In this document: piece after piece, positions 53,949 through 64,000 of the stretch
Numbering within the stretch: position 1 is the first letter of the stretch
Layout of the letters: every line of letters starts with the position of its first letter
Origin: Taxillus chinensis
Lineage: Eukaryota; Streptophyta; Magnoliopsida; Santalales; Loranthaceae
NCBI GenBank assembly: GCA_023512835.1
Contig: JAKCVP010000011.1
Coordinates: 276,209 to 340,208 of the forward strand
Direction: 5' to 3'
DNA: 64,000 nt
The notes under the pieces: model-generated
What the model was told of the DNA's origin: nothing
The model's database searches: none
Seen by the model: only the letters and a program-made list of their open reading frames with translations
Position numbers and translations under genes: made by a program

Positions 53949-56272
53949 ATGTCTTCTGACCCAGAGGCGAACTTGCTCTCTTCGCCTGAGCGGCAAAAAT
54001 ATCTAACCGCCATCGATCGGTTACGTGATCTGGGATTGAACGAGGAAGTTTCTCTGCCTCAGGTGCATGCGAAAACGCTCTAACGCTTGGGAACTCATCG
54101 CTGACCTCGCTTACAGCTGGTTGTGGTTGGTGATCAGTCTTCAGGCAAATCCTCCCTCTTGGAAGCTCTCACCGGCCATGGCTTCCCCGTGGCCAGTGAT
54201 CTTTGTACACGATTCGCCACACAGATTGTCATGAAAAGAGCGTCACAAGAATACGTGACTTTCTCCATAATCGCAAGTCATGATTCCCGCAGCGACGAGA
54301 GTACAACACGAGCGTATGAAGGGTTTCGTCATACGGTGCAAGGAAGCCACTTATCCCATGAGGACTTGGAATCGGCTCTCCGTAGGGTAAGTGCTGTTCA
54401 CATACTGTCGGTTGGTTCTGCACCATGGCTGATGCATCTTGAAAGGCGACGTTTCTCATGGGACTGCCATCGACTTTGGAAGAGTCCGCTGAGCCAGATG
54501 CAAAACGCTTCTCTAGCGACTTATTCAAGGTCGAGATCAGTGGCCCCACCCACCTCAACTTGAGCGTAGTCGATGTCCCAGGCCTATTCCACAGTCAGTG
54601 ACACCATGATCATATGTACCTCTCATAAAGCTAAGGATGAATAGATCCCACGAAGTTTCAGACGGCTTCAGACAAGGACATCATCAAGAACATGATCCAG
54701 ACGTACCTCAAAGACAAACGGACGATCACGCTGTAAGATGCTTCTTGGCCTTGCTTTCATTGGTAGGATGTTGATTTTTGCCATACAGAGCGGTCATGGA
54801 TGCCCGCAATAATCTAGCGAACCAGGAGGTCTTCGAACTAGCCCGAAGTGTAGACCCCGAAGGCCTGCGGACGGTGGCTGTCATTACGAAATGCGACGCC
54901 CTGCAAGCTGGGGATGAGGAAATGGTACGTTCCAAATGATTGCAACATCCGATCTCTGTACAGCTTTGACACTGGCCAGGTTCTTCGAATTGCCAAGAAC
55001 GAGGTGGAATATCTCAGATATGGATGGTTCGTTGTCCGCAACCGCTCCACGCAAGAGATCCGAGACGGTGTAACATTGGCTCAGCGTCAGGAGCGCGAGC
55101 GTGTATTTTTCTCGACTGAGCCATGGCGACAGTTGTCACAGGATCGACGTGGTATTGCAGCCTTGAAAGTATTTCTCGGAAATCTTCTCTATGAGCATAT
55201 CCGAGAGGAGTTCCCTCAGGTAGCCCAGGAAGTAGAACGCCTTTATTCACAAGCACGGAATGAGCTCGATGCTCTGGGACCACCTCGACAAACCATACAT
55301 GAACAACGCCAATTCTTGACCAAAGCAGCCTCGGTCTATCAGCAGCTGGTGGAAGATTCCTTGTATGGCAGATACGTTGACTTGTCTGAGCATGGCCGCG
55401 CCTTGAAGCTCCGAATGCACCTGAGAGACTTGGACGATTCCTTCGGGTTAGATATGGCTCGTCGAGGCCATTCGGTCTCATTTCGGACATCAGCCAGCGG
55501 TGTGCCCTCTGGTTTCAAGTCATCTCGCAAAACCGCAGAGTCAATAGATGATTGGATTCGCCGTCAATACCGGGAGTCTCGAGGGATCGAGCTTCCTGGG
55601 ATGGTCAACCCGTCACTCGTCGAAAATCTTTTCCGACAACAGTCAGCTACATGGGAAGCCTTGGCAAAGGAGTACAAAGCTAAGATCCAATCAACGATTG
55701 AGGCGTTCAACTTGGCCGCTCTGGGTCGACTGATTCCAGAGGAGTCGATGAGGGAAGCCCTTGAACGCCTATTTCGTGTCACAGCCGAGTCGGTTGGCAG
55801 AATGGCTTGTGACTCCCTGGATCTTCTCCTACATGACGAGCGGGGCGGTATTCTTCAGACCGTCAACCATTACTATGCGGACACGCTACATCGTCTTCAG
55901 GAAGAACGTCTTCTCGCTCGATTTGAATCCTTAGGCATGCAAGAAGGACAGAACGATATCAATCTACGGCAATTACTAGAGGTGTCGCACCTGAGTAATG
56001 AGGACAAGATGGCGCACGATATTCACGACATATACCAACATGTCGCTTTGAAGCGTTTCGTGGATGTTGTGCTGCTGATTGTCAAAGAGCGAGTCCTTCT
56101 TGGTAGCCAAGGTGCCCTGCGGGTATTCACGCCCGAATTCGTAAGTGGTCTTGACGATGCAGGCATCCGTCACCTGGCACAAGAGCAGTTTGCGACCACT
56201 CAGGCAAGAGAACGCCTCCTTGCGCAAGTAGAACGGCTTCGTCGTGCTGTTGGAATCGTGCGCACAATCTGA
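53949..56272 (+). CDS. Dynamin-superfamily (Mx-like) GTPase
   Basis: Model: six exons 53949-54062, 54117-54386, 54446-54593, 54645-54732, 54789-54924, 54980-56272; introns 51-59 nt, all GT..AG, phases agree; 682 residues. GTPase motifs: P-loop VVVGDQSSGKSSLLEALTG (G1), CTRFATQIV region (G2), VVDVPGLFHNPT (G3, DxPG), AVITKCD (G4, TKxD) and GWFVVRNRS. After it come the middle/stalk helices (YSQARNELDALGPPR..) and a C-terminal GED-like helix (MAHDIHDIYQHVALKRFVDV). No PH or transmembrane domain is seen, so the architecture is closer to Mx and fungal dynamin-like proteins than to classical endocytic dynamin. These GTPases self-assemble and remodel or sense membranes; Mx proteins act in antiviral defence in animals. 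The gene is fully intact. Confidence 0.85.
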
Positions 56273-57895
56273 ATGGCCTGCCTGTAGGGGAGAGATGCGG
56301 TAGTGAGAGGATCCCGAGCAAGGTCTTGCTCCCGTAAAGGAGGGGTTTCCCTTGCCCGAACGCGAATGCGGGGGCATTGATGGTCTTGGCTGGTGGATCA
56401 GATCTTGTAGCATTCTTTATAGTCAGTGCGATGTTCGTTATCCATTTTCAATTTCATAGAAAGTCTGGGATATTACTGATCAACGCTTCGGTGCTCTTTA
56501 ATACGCGCCTAACTTTAGGTTGGACTCTTTAGTCCCTGATCCCGCGAGCCATGTGATCTGCAATGAGCTTGCACATCTTGTGACGAATTACTATCGAGTA
56601 GACAGTGACAATCTGGGAGGCATCAATGCGACGAATAAATACCAATCCGATGCTCTATGCAAATCTTTGTCGAAGCAGACATTCTTTCCCCAAGCGTGGA
56701 GTGAGTTGCGGCTGGATTTATCGCGTACAGATAGAACTGATCGGTACCGTACCGTCTTTGTTTTGGATGCTACAGCATTCGGACTCGTCCGAAAGGGCCT
56801 GGAAGCAGTAGCAGTGGCTGCAGAGAGAGTCGGCGGCTATGTGCTGCACCTGGCCGCCTGTTCTACTTGGGCCCCCGGCGCTTAGAAGGGACGGATTGGT
56901 CCCAGCATTTTCAGGGGTTCCGCCATGCCCCCACCACTTGGCATTTTTTCCCGCCTCAGATTTTCTCAACGAGGAAAATGATGAGTAAGCAATCTTCAGG
57001 GTATCCTACCGTGCCACGGTTCACATCTCACGCCATGAGCTATTGTTCCCCTCCCATTTCACCTCTCCCCGTTCGCAGAGCGTTCTACCGTCTTGGCAGT
57101 CGATGCAACTTGCGTCCTAGCTTTCCCAGACTGATTGTTTTCCCAGACTGATTGTTTTCCCAGACTGATTGTTTTCCCAGACTGATTGTTTTCCCAGACT
57201 GATTGTTTTCCCAGACTGATTGCTCACATTTCCAGCGCATGTACCATTTCTCCTCATCTCAGCGCGACAGGCTTTAGCAGGAGCTGATCCAACTTTATCT
57301 CCATCGGCTATAGCCCTTCGTTGACCCACAGTGGACATCGGCTGTGTCGCTAGAAGCCAAGCGAATGAATGCAAGTTGGGAAGTCTAGTGATCCCTCTTA
57401 GCAGAATCCGCATGAATGATGACTCATCCTCGAAGTCAGACGTACGCATTCATTCGTGTGAACGGATGTAGGAGAGGTGAGGTGTTGACAGAGGTCGAGG
57501 CAGGTCACGTCGAAGTTCCATGCTTCCTTGAACAACCTCATTTTTAATTGATGACTTTGCTCATCACTCTGCACCTAACAGCAGGAAACTGACCTTCGAT
57601 ATGGATGATCGCTTCTGGGGCCTTGGCCAACAGGCATGGGTGCTAGAGACTCGGAAGGTACAGCTCGACTTCGCTCATCTGCTGCGTGGGGCGTGGGCAT
57701 GGCCGCGTAGCGACAGCCTTGTACCAACCTGAGTTGATACCATCTCACACTTTTACCCATCATCTGTCTGGCGAAACGTGCCCATTGAAGCTATGCCACT
57801 TAGAAAAGGCAAGTCTCGCGTGGCGATCTGGGCCCGCGACGTTTCTGGCATCATTGTAGGTCATAGTTCTGGGAGGATTTTGGTGAAGAACCAGT
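56273..57895. other. Intergenic with one weak frame
   Basis: A plus frame at 56520-56885 (121 codons; segment TVFVLDATAFGLVRKGLEAV looks protein-like) has no family. Candidate 5' exons of the NB-ARC gene may lie at 57600-57890: a short ATG frame at 57601 ends at a GTACAG donor (57658). Confidence 0.35.
57121..57222 (+). repeat. 17-bp tandem repeat, 6 copies
   Basis: Six back-to-back copies of TTTTCCCAGACTGATTG, identical except that the first begins with C. It is non-coding and lies between the dynamin-like and NB-ARC genes. Confidence 0.9.
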
Positions 57896-60016
57896 ATGAA
57901 GGCAAGCTCCCACGGCTCTTTCCTCTGTATCACCCTTTCCAATGTCCTCGGAGCAGCTCTACTTCCACTACCAGACCCACCATTTGAAGCCGCGCAACCT
58001 CGCGTGCTGCCCCCTCGCTCTAGTAACCCTCTCTTCCGGGGTCGCACGGCTGAACTCGATGAGATCGAGCGGGCATTACCTGCAACTTTCGCCCCTGGAC
58101 ATGACACCGCGTTGTCGAGGAAACCACACGTTCTGACGATACAAGGGCTGGGAGGCACAGGCAAAAGCGAACTTTGCATCCAGTATCTCGAGACTCACGA
58201 AGACGGGTATGCATGATTACGCATGACAGAGGAAGACGATAGACAAGTTCAGCTGACTTGATCTTACTATAGCTATTGGGCAATCTTCTGGATCGATGGC
58301 TCGAGTGAAAGCTCGTTGAAAGCAGGATATGCGCAGATCGCACAACAGATTGGCCTCACTGACGACGACCCTACCATCATACGCCATCAGCTTGCTGCGC
58401 GTCAGCAGAAGTGGTTGCTGGTAGTGGATAATGCTGACAACCAGCAGCTGGATCTGGCTCCATGTCTCCCCAGTCGGGGGACTGGGCATATTATCGTCAC
58501 TACGCGAAACCCTGCGCAGAAGATCCATAGTGGGAACCGACTCATGCATCTAGGAGGTCTTGCCATCAGCGATGCCCGCAATCTCCTCTTCGACGCAGCT
58601 GCGATCGCTGTGGAGAATCAAGCAGCAAGGACCCCGATCGCTGACAACATCCTCGAGGCACTAACTTGCCACACCCTAGCTATCCTGCAAGCTGGAGCAT
58701 TCATTCGTCAGACCCGAGACTTCGATACCAAAGGGTGTTTCAAAAGAATCTTTTGTGATGCACAAGACTTTGTCGCGTACTGTACCGCTGATTCTGGACC
58801 TGAGGCCAGCGTGGATGACTGTATCGAGGTGGACGATATCGAAGGCTTGACGCGGCAACATGCCTCTCTTCTATCGCCACTAGCATACCCTACGAACGAT
58901 TTGCCCGGGAAGCCTCGATGGCGGAGAGCGTGCGATCAGCTGCATGGCTATTCGATGCTGTCGTACGAGCAGGGCGAGGATGGGCATGAGGTCTTGGTCT
59001 TCCATCCACTAATCTTGACTTGGGCGTTGGCCCGTCAATCTCAGGACGACTTGCGGCGATCGTGGCTTTCTGTCGCCAACACCATCTTTCTCAGCAGTCG
59101 CGGCGCTTGAAATTATGGTCCACACCTCTCCCGACTCGGCACCCATGCTCGCCGATGTGCGGACTCCGTGTCGCTAGATTGGTGGAAGGATTTGTCTCAA
59201 TTGCGTTTCTTGTTTCTGTTGCATCATCTGTCAAGAATGCTGGTGCTCAACCGAGAGGACGATACCAACACCCGCATATGCAACTGTTTGGAAGCCATCT
59301 TGAGAATGGCCGAGAAAGGTCAATCGAGATTCACGGATGAGACAAGGACCACCCAATTTTTGCTCGGTCTGCATGCTATTAATACCGGTAATCCAAAGAA
59401 AGCAGTGCAGCTGCTAGAGCATGTGGTCATGGTGGGGGAGCAGACGCTGACGGAAACGCATCCCAGTCGTCTTGCATATCGACATGTGCTGGGTGCAGCC
59501 TACCATACAAATGGGCAGATTGAGGACGCAGTGCAGGTGCTGGTGCGCGTGGTGAGAGAGCGGGAGCAAATATTGCCTGAGGCACATCCTGACCGTCATG
59601 CGTCTCAACACGAGCTGGCTAGGGCCTATAAGTCGAATGGGCAGATTAATGACGCAATACAGCTGTTGGAGCATGTGGTCAAGGTCCATCGGCAGACGCT
59701 GGCAGAAACGCATCCCAGCCGCCTCGTGTCTCAACACGCGCTGGCTGGAGCCTACCAGTCGAATGGGCAGATCGAGGACGCGATACAGCTGTTGGAGCAT
59801 GTGGTCAAGGTCCATCAGCAGACGATGGCAGAAACGCATCCCAGTCGGCTCGCGTCTCAACACGCACTGGCTGGAGCATATCATGCCCATGGGCGGGTCG
59901 ATGACGCGGTGCAGCTGCTGGAGCATGTTGTCGGGGTACAGGAGCAGACGCTGGCGGAGATGCATCCTGATCGTCTTGCGGCTGAGCACCTATTGCAGTA
60001 TCTTCAGGAGCAATAA
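57896..60016 (+). pseudogene. NB-ARC-TPR NLR-like protein with one in-frame TGA
   Basis: Model: exon 1 57896-58206, intron 58207-58272 (66 nt, GTATGC..TATAG), exon 2 58273-60016. The NB-ARC domain shows NPLFRGRTAELDEIERAL, P-loop IQGLGGTGKSELC, the exon junction at EDG-YWAIFWIDGS, Walker B WLLVVDNADN, and IIVTTRNP (sensor/RNBS-B type). Downstream is a helical arm, then five 42-residue TPRs (59408-60013). A single TGA at 59108-59110 interrupts the otherwise continuous frame between FLSSRGA and NYGPHLSRLGTHARRC, which reads as the normal continuation of the family. Fungal NLRs of this type act in non-self recognition, with repeats as the recognition surface. The true N-terminal effector domain has not been located; the first 40 residues may be intronic. 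The stop could be a recent null mutation or a base error. Confidence 0.75.
59408..60013 (+). repeat. Five 126-bp TPR-coding repeats
   Basis: Repeat starts at 59408, 59534, 59660, 59786 and 59912 (last partial), exactly 126 bp apart, each beginning CAG[CG]TG. Repeats 3 and 4 are the most alike (e.g. GTTGGAGCATGTGGTCAAGG in both). They encode the pattern QLLEHVVKVH-QTLAETHPSR. High internal identity suggests concerted evolution, as in repeat domains of fungal non-self recognition proteins. Confidence 0.85.
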
Positions 60017-63000
60017 GCCACAGTATTTTGAGAGAAGTTTATCGCTCAGTGTCTCTACTTCATTGTCGAGACCGCCGCGTTAAGGGTGATTGACATTGTC
60101 AACAGCAACCCAAAAGTAATGTATGCGGCACTTTTGAAAAGGCTCACACACGGCCCTTTACTGGGCGCTGGTCTTCTCTCCAGATCAGCTGTACCTTAAT
60201 TTAGCCTTGTCCAGTCCCCTGAAGTCTCGCTAGATTCTTGAACAGCTCCATATCTGCTAGAAAGGGCAGGGATTCAATACCAAGAGGACCCTTCTGACTG
60301 CCTCAGAGGTGTTCAGGAAGCGGCTGCCTCCAAGCTTGTTTCAATCGATTGTCACAGTCCTTGCTCTATTCGAACTTCTTGTGCCTGCTGCCCTCACGCG
60401 CGATCCAGTGTCTGTGGCTTTGCGGTGATAGCTGTCTCCAGACATGAGACCTGACTCATCATACCGCAGAATGACATATCCTGCTTCTGGATGATTGAAA
60501 AGATGTCTTCTGCTTTCTTCCCGTCCACCAGCTTCTCACGAGGTAGCGCCTCCAGTAACACCTTGGAGGATTCTCTTGACGGGGTACAAATGTCACGACA
60601 ATCAAATTTGAATTGGATATGCTTTTACACCGTGTACTTACTGGTCGAGTATGAATTTCTCATAGCCATGTGTGAGGTCGAGGTTTCAGCCGTCAGAGCT
60701 TTGCTTGCGAGACGCTGAGCACGTCTCCGATATGATTAACGAGATACAGTCGAGGTATCGAAAACTTGCCAAAGACCAGGGGTGGAGTACTCGATAGCGA
60801 GACAGAGACTGCGTACGAGGCAATATGTGTCGTGTGCATCATGCTTTGATTCGCGGAATCGTTGACGTGGGACGTGGCGAAATGAGCTCATTTGCGATGA
60901 GTCGTCGCAGACCAATCGCTTGACTACTGATCCCGGTATACGAGGCATGGAGGCAGTGCAAAGGGAGGCGCGGTGCATGCAGCGAAGGTTGCTGGAGAGA
61001 ATGAAGACAGCAGCGACGAAACACCACAGTGAGAGAGGAGCCAGAAGCAGCCCCGCGCCATGCCGCTCTAGGAAGGAGAGTAACCGGATGAGGGAATCAC
61101 CGGCAGGCGGTTTACCTAGGTAGGTACCTTGGATACAAGCGCACCTTAACACTGCTTTTTCGGGTCGCGTACCTTGCTCGTCTGGAACGCGTGTCTTAGT
61201 TGCGTGTGCAATACGTTTATGCTGTATTCATGGGAAGTATCACTGCTTGTTATTGCTCAGAAACAGTGCGACGGTATGGGTAGGTACATAGGTAGGTAGA
61301 CTACCTATTTCTCCGAGTCCGATCCAGATTCGCACTGCCTGCGCGTACCTAAGCTAGCCGGAGTTCGAGCCGTTCGGGTGCATTCCGAGTCTAGTCCTGA
61401 TGGCCTGATGGTCTGTTTGTGTTGTCTGTGGATTGTGTTTGTAATGTGTGTCTCTCTAGTCTGCTTTGTCTGGTGAGGAGTGGTGTTCTAGACGTTCTGA
61501 TGAAAATGGTTCATTGAGGCTGGCTTGATCCGGTGATTGCATACTACAGTACACTGCACTGTAGGACCGGAGACTTTGCGTCCTTGGAACCATTTCGTAC
61601 GGAAGAGGACGATGGCACATTCTTGGAAATTGTGCTGTGTGCTGGTTGTACAGACGGTACGGTTATCTGTAGGTAGACCAGGTGTAGTCAAAGTATGCAT
61701 GCCTGCTTTGGACAATATACAGCGGGCACCTTATACAGTACGGCATTGCTCCAACCCTAATCCTAATCCTGGTAAAAGATATCCCGACTTTTATCCTGGT
61801 TCAACGAGGTACGAAGTACAATCTCATGCATGTGATCGTGGACCAACAATGCCATACTGTCCTGTCCTGTATCCTGGTTCGCATTTCTCGAGTCCCAGGC
61901 TGCATTTGATTCACGCTGCCAATATTGGATCCCATTTGAGTTTGTGCTTTCGATTGAGATTCTGAAGCTACGTGAGTTGCTGCATACCGTACAGTGGTGT
62001 ATTCTGTACCTGCAGGAGTGCGCATGGGCCTAAACTTGTGAAGCGTGGAAGATTGATCCTGTAGATGGCACTTGCTGGGGGCCATGCGTGCGCAGCATGT
62101 CCCATGTATGATCTGTGAACTTTATCGGCACCACGCTTGGATGATGAAGATGCACTTCGGTATAGTATGTAAAATTTGCTGTTATTTCAATTACTGTACT
62201 TGTCAAGTGCTTTGGAGCGGATATGAATGCAAAGGCAGAGGCAAATCCAGATGCATACTGTATGCAGATGTCAATGTGCATGGATGCGCCTGCAAGCAGC
62301 ACATGTAGGGACCTGGACCCTGTTCCTTCTTCTCTCACGCTCTTATGTCCGGCGTGATGGTGGCATGTGTTGAAGCAAGCTGGTGATATCAAGACGAACA
62401 AGTAATTATCTTAGTCAGATTGTCTGCAAATACAGTCTGTATACCCCCTCAACAGTCGCAAAGCAGGCTTTCCTCCCTTGAACACTCTTATGCAAGTTCT
62501 AGATGCAGCTAGTCCACCATCTCACACAGCATGGCTATATCGTTCAGCATAGAGTACGGCTTCGCCGTTTCATGTCAGGCCTGTGCACGTAGGGATCTTG
62601 CTGGTATGCTGTAGGGCATGTGGATGCTTCAGGGTATGTGCACCAGGGTCCTGCGCTCGATACAGTATTGCGGCACCCTTTCCACTCTGACGATTTGAGT
62701 GCACCTAAGGAACAGATTGTAGTCTAGACCACATGCTACGTTCGACGACGAGGATGTCGATCTTCTACGCATGTGCAGATAAAGGTTTCGACGAATCTAA
62801 TCTTCCCAGCCAGCACACGAAAGCGAGCGTGATCGGATCCCACGGCAATACTGTACAGTATGCCCGGTTCCTCCCCCCCACCCTGCAGTGCAGATAAATC
62901 CGGTGCCTGATACTGTATAATAAATCACGGCATTCTCCTTTTCCTGTTCATAAGTGTCCACCGTCGATGCCAATTTCCTATTTACGCACCATCCTCCCTT

Positions 63001-63125
63001 CTCCCTTTTTCAATCCTCGATTACCATAAAATAGCTACGCTTCATACCCCACATTCTACTCTGCTGCCCCCTCTATTCTGATCAACAGTACCTTTGCACG
63101 CAGTGCGCCGCTAAGAAGAGGAACA
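60017..63125. other. Intergenic, no gene seen
   Basis: It is a long non-coding region. ACCTAGGTAGGTACCTT-type motifs occur at 61112-61134 and 61270-61305, common in ascomycete intergenic DNA. The final 120 bp are pyrimidine-rich, with TATAATAAATC at 62917 and CCATAAAATAG at 63025, and probably form the promoter of the secreted-protein gene. Confidence 0.5.
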
Positions 63126-63805
63126 ATGCACCGCGCAATCGCCATCTTCGCGCTCCTGACTGCTTCAGCAGCAGGGAAGCACTATACCGTTCAGTGGTAC
63201 AAGGACTGGTACTGCTCTGATAATCAAAAGGAGCCGAATGTTACCACGTACAGCTGGGATGACGACGTTAGTATGTAACCCCTCCACCATTTCCATTTCC
63301 CCCGTCTTCGCAACTACTTTTGCTTGGCTTTGGAAACGGTCTGCGCTTGGAGTACTGTCTTCTTCATTCTTTCTTGGGGGGTGGGGGGGGTTGTTGGAGG
63401 TGGAATTCCGCATAATTGTCGAATACTCAACCCAATACCTCGTAAACACCAAGTCGCACATCTACCTTCCACTTTTCCATTAACCCCTCCGGCTATATTT
63501 AATTCAAATTCCCCCCCTCCCTTTACCCCTCATATACAAAACTAACAAAAAATCTCAACACAGACGGATCACCACACAACGACGGTAGTTTCAAATGGGT
63601 AGACTACCCCAGCGCCGAGTCCGCTGAAGACATGTTCGGCGAGGGCGGCTGCGTCTTTCAGCAATGCACCTCGCCCAACAAGCACGACTGCTCTGAAATG
63701 CAGTTTGGTGATTGCGCGAATAATCCCGGTGGCCCAGGCGTCTGGGTTCGCATCATCGACTGCGGGGTTGGGAAGAAGACTCGCAAAATTGCAAAGGCGT
63801 TTTGA
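63126..63805 (+). CDS. Small secreted Cys-rich protein (effector-like)
   Basis: Model: exon 1 63126-63270, intron 63271-63563 (293 nt, GTATGT..ACACAG, with CTAAC at 63542), exon 2 63564-63805; 128 residues, phases exact. Residues 1-18 are a signal peptide (MHRAIAIFALLTASAAGK). The mature part is rich in aromatic residues (YTVQWYKDWYC) and has six Cys (WYC, GGC, QQC, HDC, GDC, IDC), an even number compatible with three disulphides, one N-x-T site and a basic end. Size, signal peptide and Cys content are typical of secreted fungal effectors or surface proteins; no family was recognised. The intron is long for this window. Confidence 0.65.
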
Positions 63806-63831
63806 TGGGATGTGAGGTAAGGAACGGCGTG

Positions 63832-63854
63832 AAGAGAGAGAGAGAGAGAGAGAG
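63832..63854 (+). repeat. GA dinucleotide tract
   Basis: About 11 AG units lie in the 3' region of the secreted-protein gene. It is a simple repeat, likely polymorphic. Confidence 0.8.
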
Positions 63855-64000
63855 GTACAGCTGGTGAAAGGGGGAAATGAGAAGATGGGAATGCGTAGCG
63901 GGAAATTCTACATGTGTTTTGATGCTCGCGGTGGAGAGAAAGACGGAGAGAGATCTTGATGTTGCGAATTTTGTGAATGATTTCTTTCCTTGGGCTCAAT

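Noticed and set aside
57117..57449. Minus-strand frame with GKTISLGKQSVWEN repeats
   Set aside because: Produced by the 17-bp tandem repeat; 17 is not a multiple of 3, and the frame shows no other protein-like feature.
28399..60016. A secondary-metabolite gene cluster
   Set aside because: No synthase, transporter, P450 or pathway regulator was found; the HeLo-like-N name used in pigment clusters refers only to a shared N-terminal domain.
61745..61775. Telomere-like CCTAAT copies
   Set aside because: Only about three imperfect units (CCTAATCCTAATCCT), not the CCCTAA repeat and too short.
1..64000. CRISPR arrays, bacterial operons, ribosome binding sites
   Set aside because: The window is fungal nuclear DNA with spliceosomal introns; the tandem repeats found lack the repeat-spacer pattern.

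Overview
This is fungal nuclear DNA. Genes are split by many short GT..AG introns (about 45-65 nt), and the gene families are those of filamentous ascomycetes (Pezizomycotina): DUF3435 tyrosine recombinases (the 'captains' of Starship giant transposons), DUF3723, fungal patatin-like phospholipase, ferric reductase, SANT/Myb, HeLo-like/STAND N-terminal domain, NB-ARC-TPR and a fungal dynamin-like GTPase. The species cannot be named from the sequence. All gene models were built by eye from reading frames, splice signals and remembered family patterns; no search was run.

Layout. 0-3.4 kb: a TATA-driven Cys-rich RING-like gene, then a minus-strand captain relic cut by a solo LTR; a second solo LTR of the same family lies just upstream in the opposite orientation, and each has its own perfect 5-bp target duplication. 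3.4-27 kb: gene-poor accessory DNA with two short MADS-box-like genes, a degenerate kinase, two coiled-coil genes and several orphan reading frames. 27-39 kb: an intact DUF7492-like secreted-protein gene, then the classic Starship accessory set, mostly decayed: patatin-like phospholipase (-), ferric reductase (+), DUF3723 (+) and SANT/Myb (-). 40-46 kb: diverged repeats, a long minus-strand gene with one in-frame TAG, then a third MADS-like exon followed in the same open frame by a nearly complete captain (four exons). One captain intron is swollen by a 16-copy 13-bp minisatellite, and its C-terminal zinc-finger tail is decayed. 46.6-60 kb: a set of immunity-like genes: two neighbouring HeLo-like-N coiled-coil paralogues, fragments with ubiquitin-like motifs, an intact six-exon dynamin-like GTPase, and an NB-ARC protein with near-identical 42-residue TPRs interrupted by a single TGA. 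60-64 kb: non-coding DNA and a small secreted Cys-rich protein gene.

Reading of the whole. The two captains point outward (left one on -, right one on +) around the FRE/PLP/DUF3723/SANT block. Captains normally sit at the 5' edge of a Starship and are transcribed inward, so this block is more likely the remnant of another (or a nested) element than cargo of either visible captain. If the right captain marks a 5' edge, the NLR/dynamin/HeLo-like genes would be its cargo. The most unusual observations are the three MADS-like genes that share one exon/donor architecture, one of them in frame with a captain, and the immunity-like gene set downstream of the captain.
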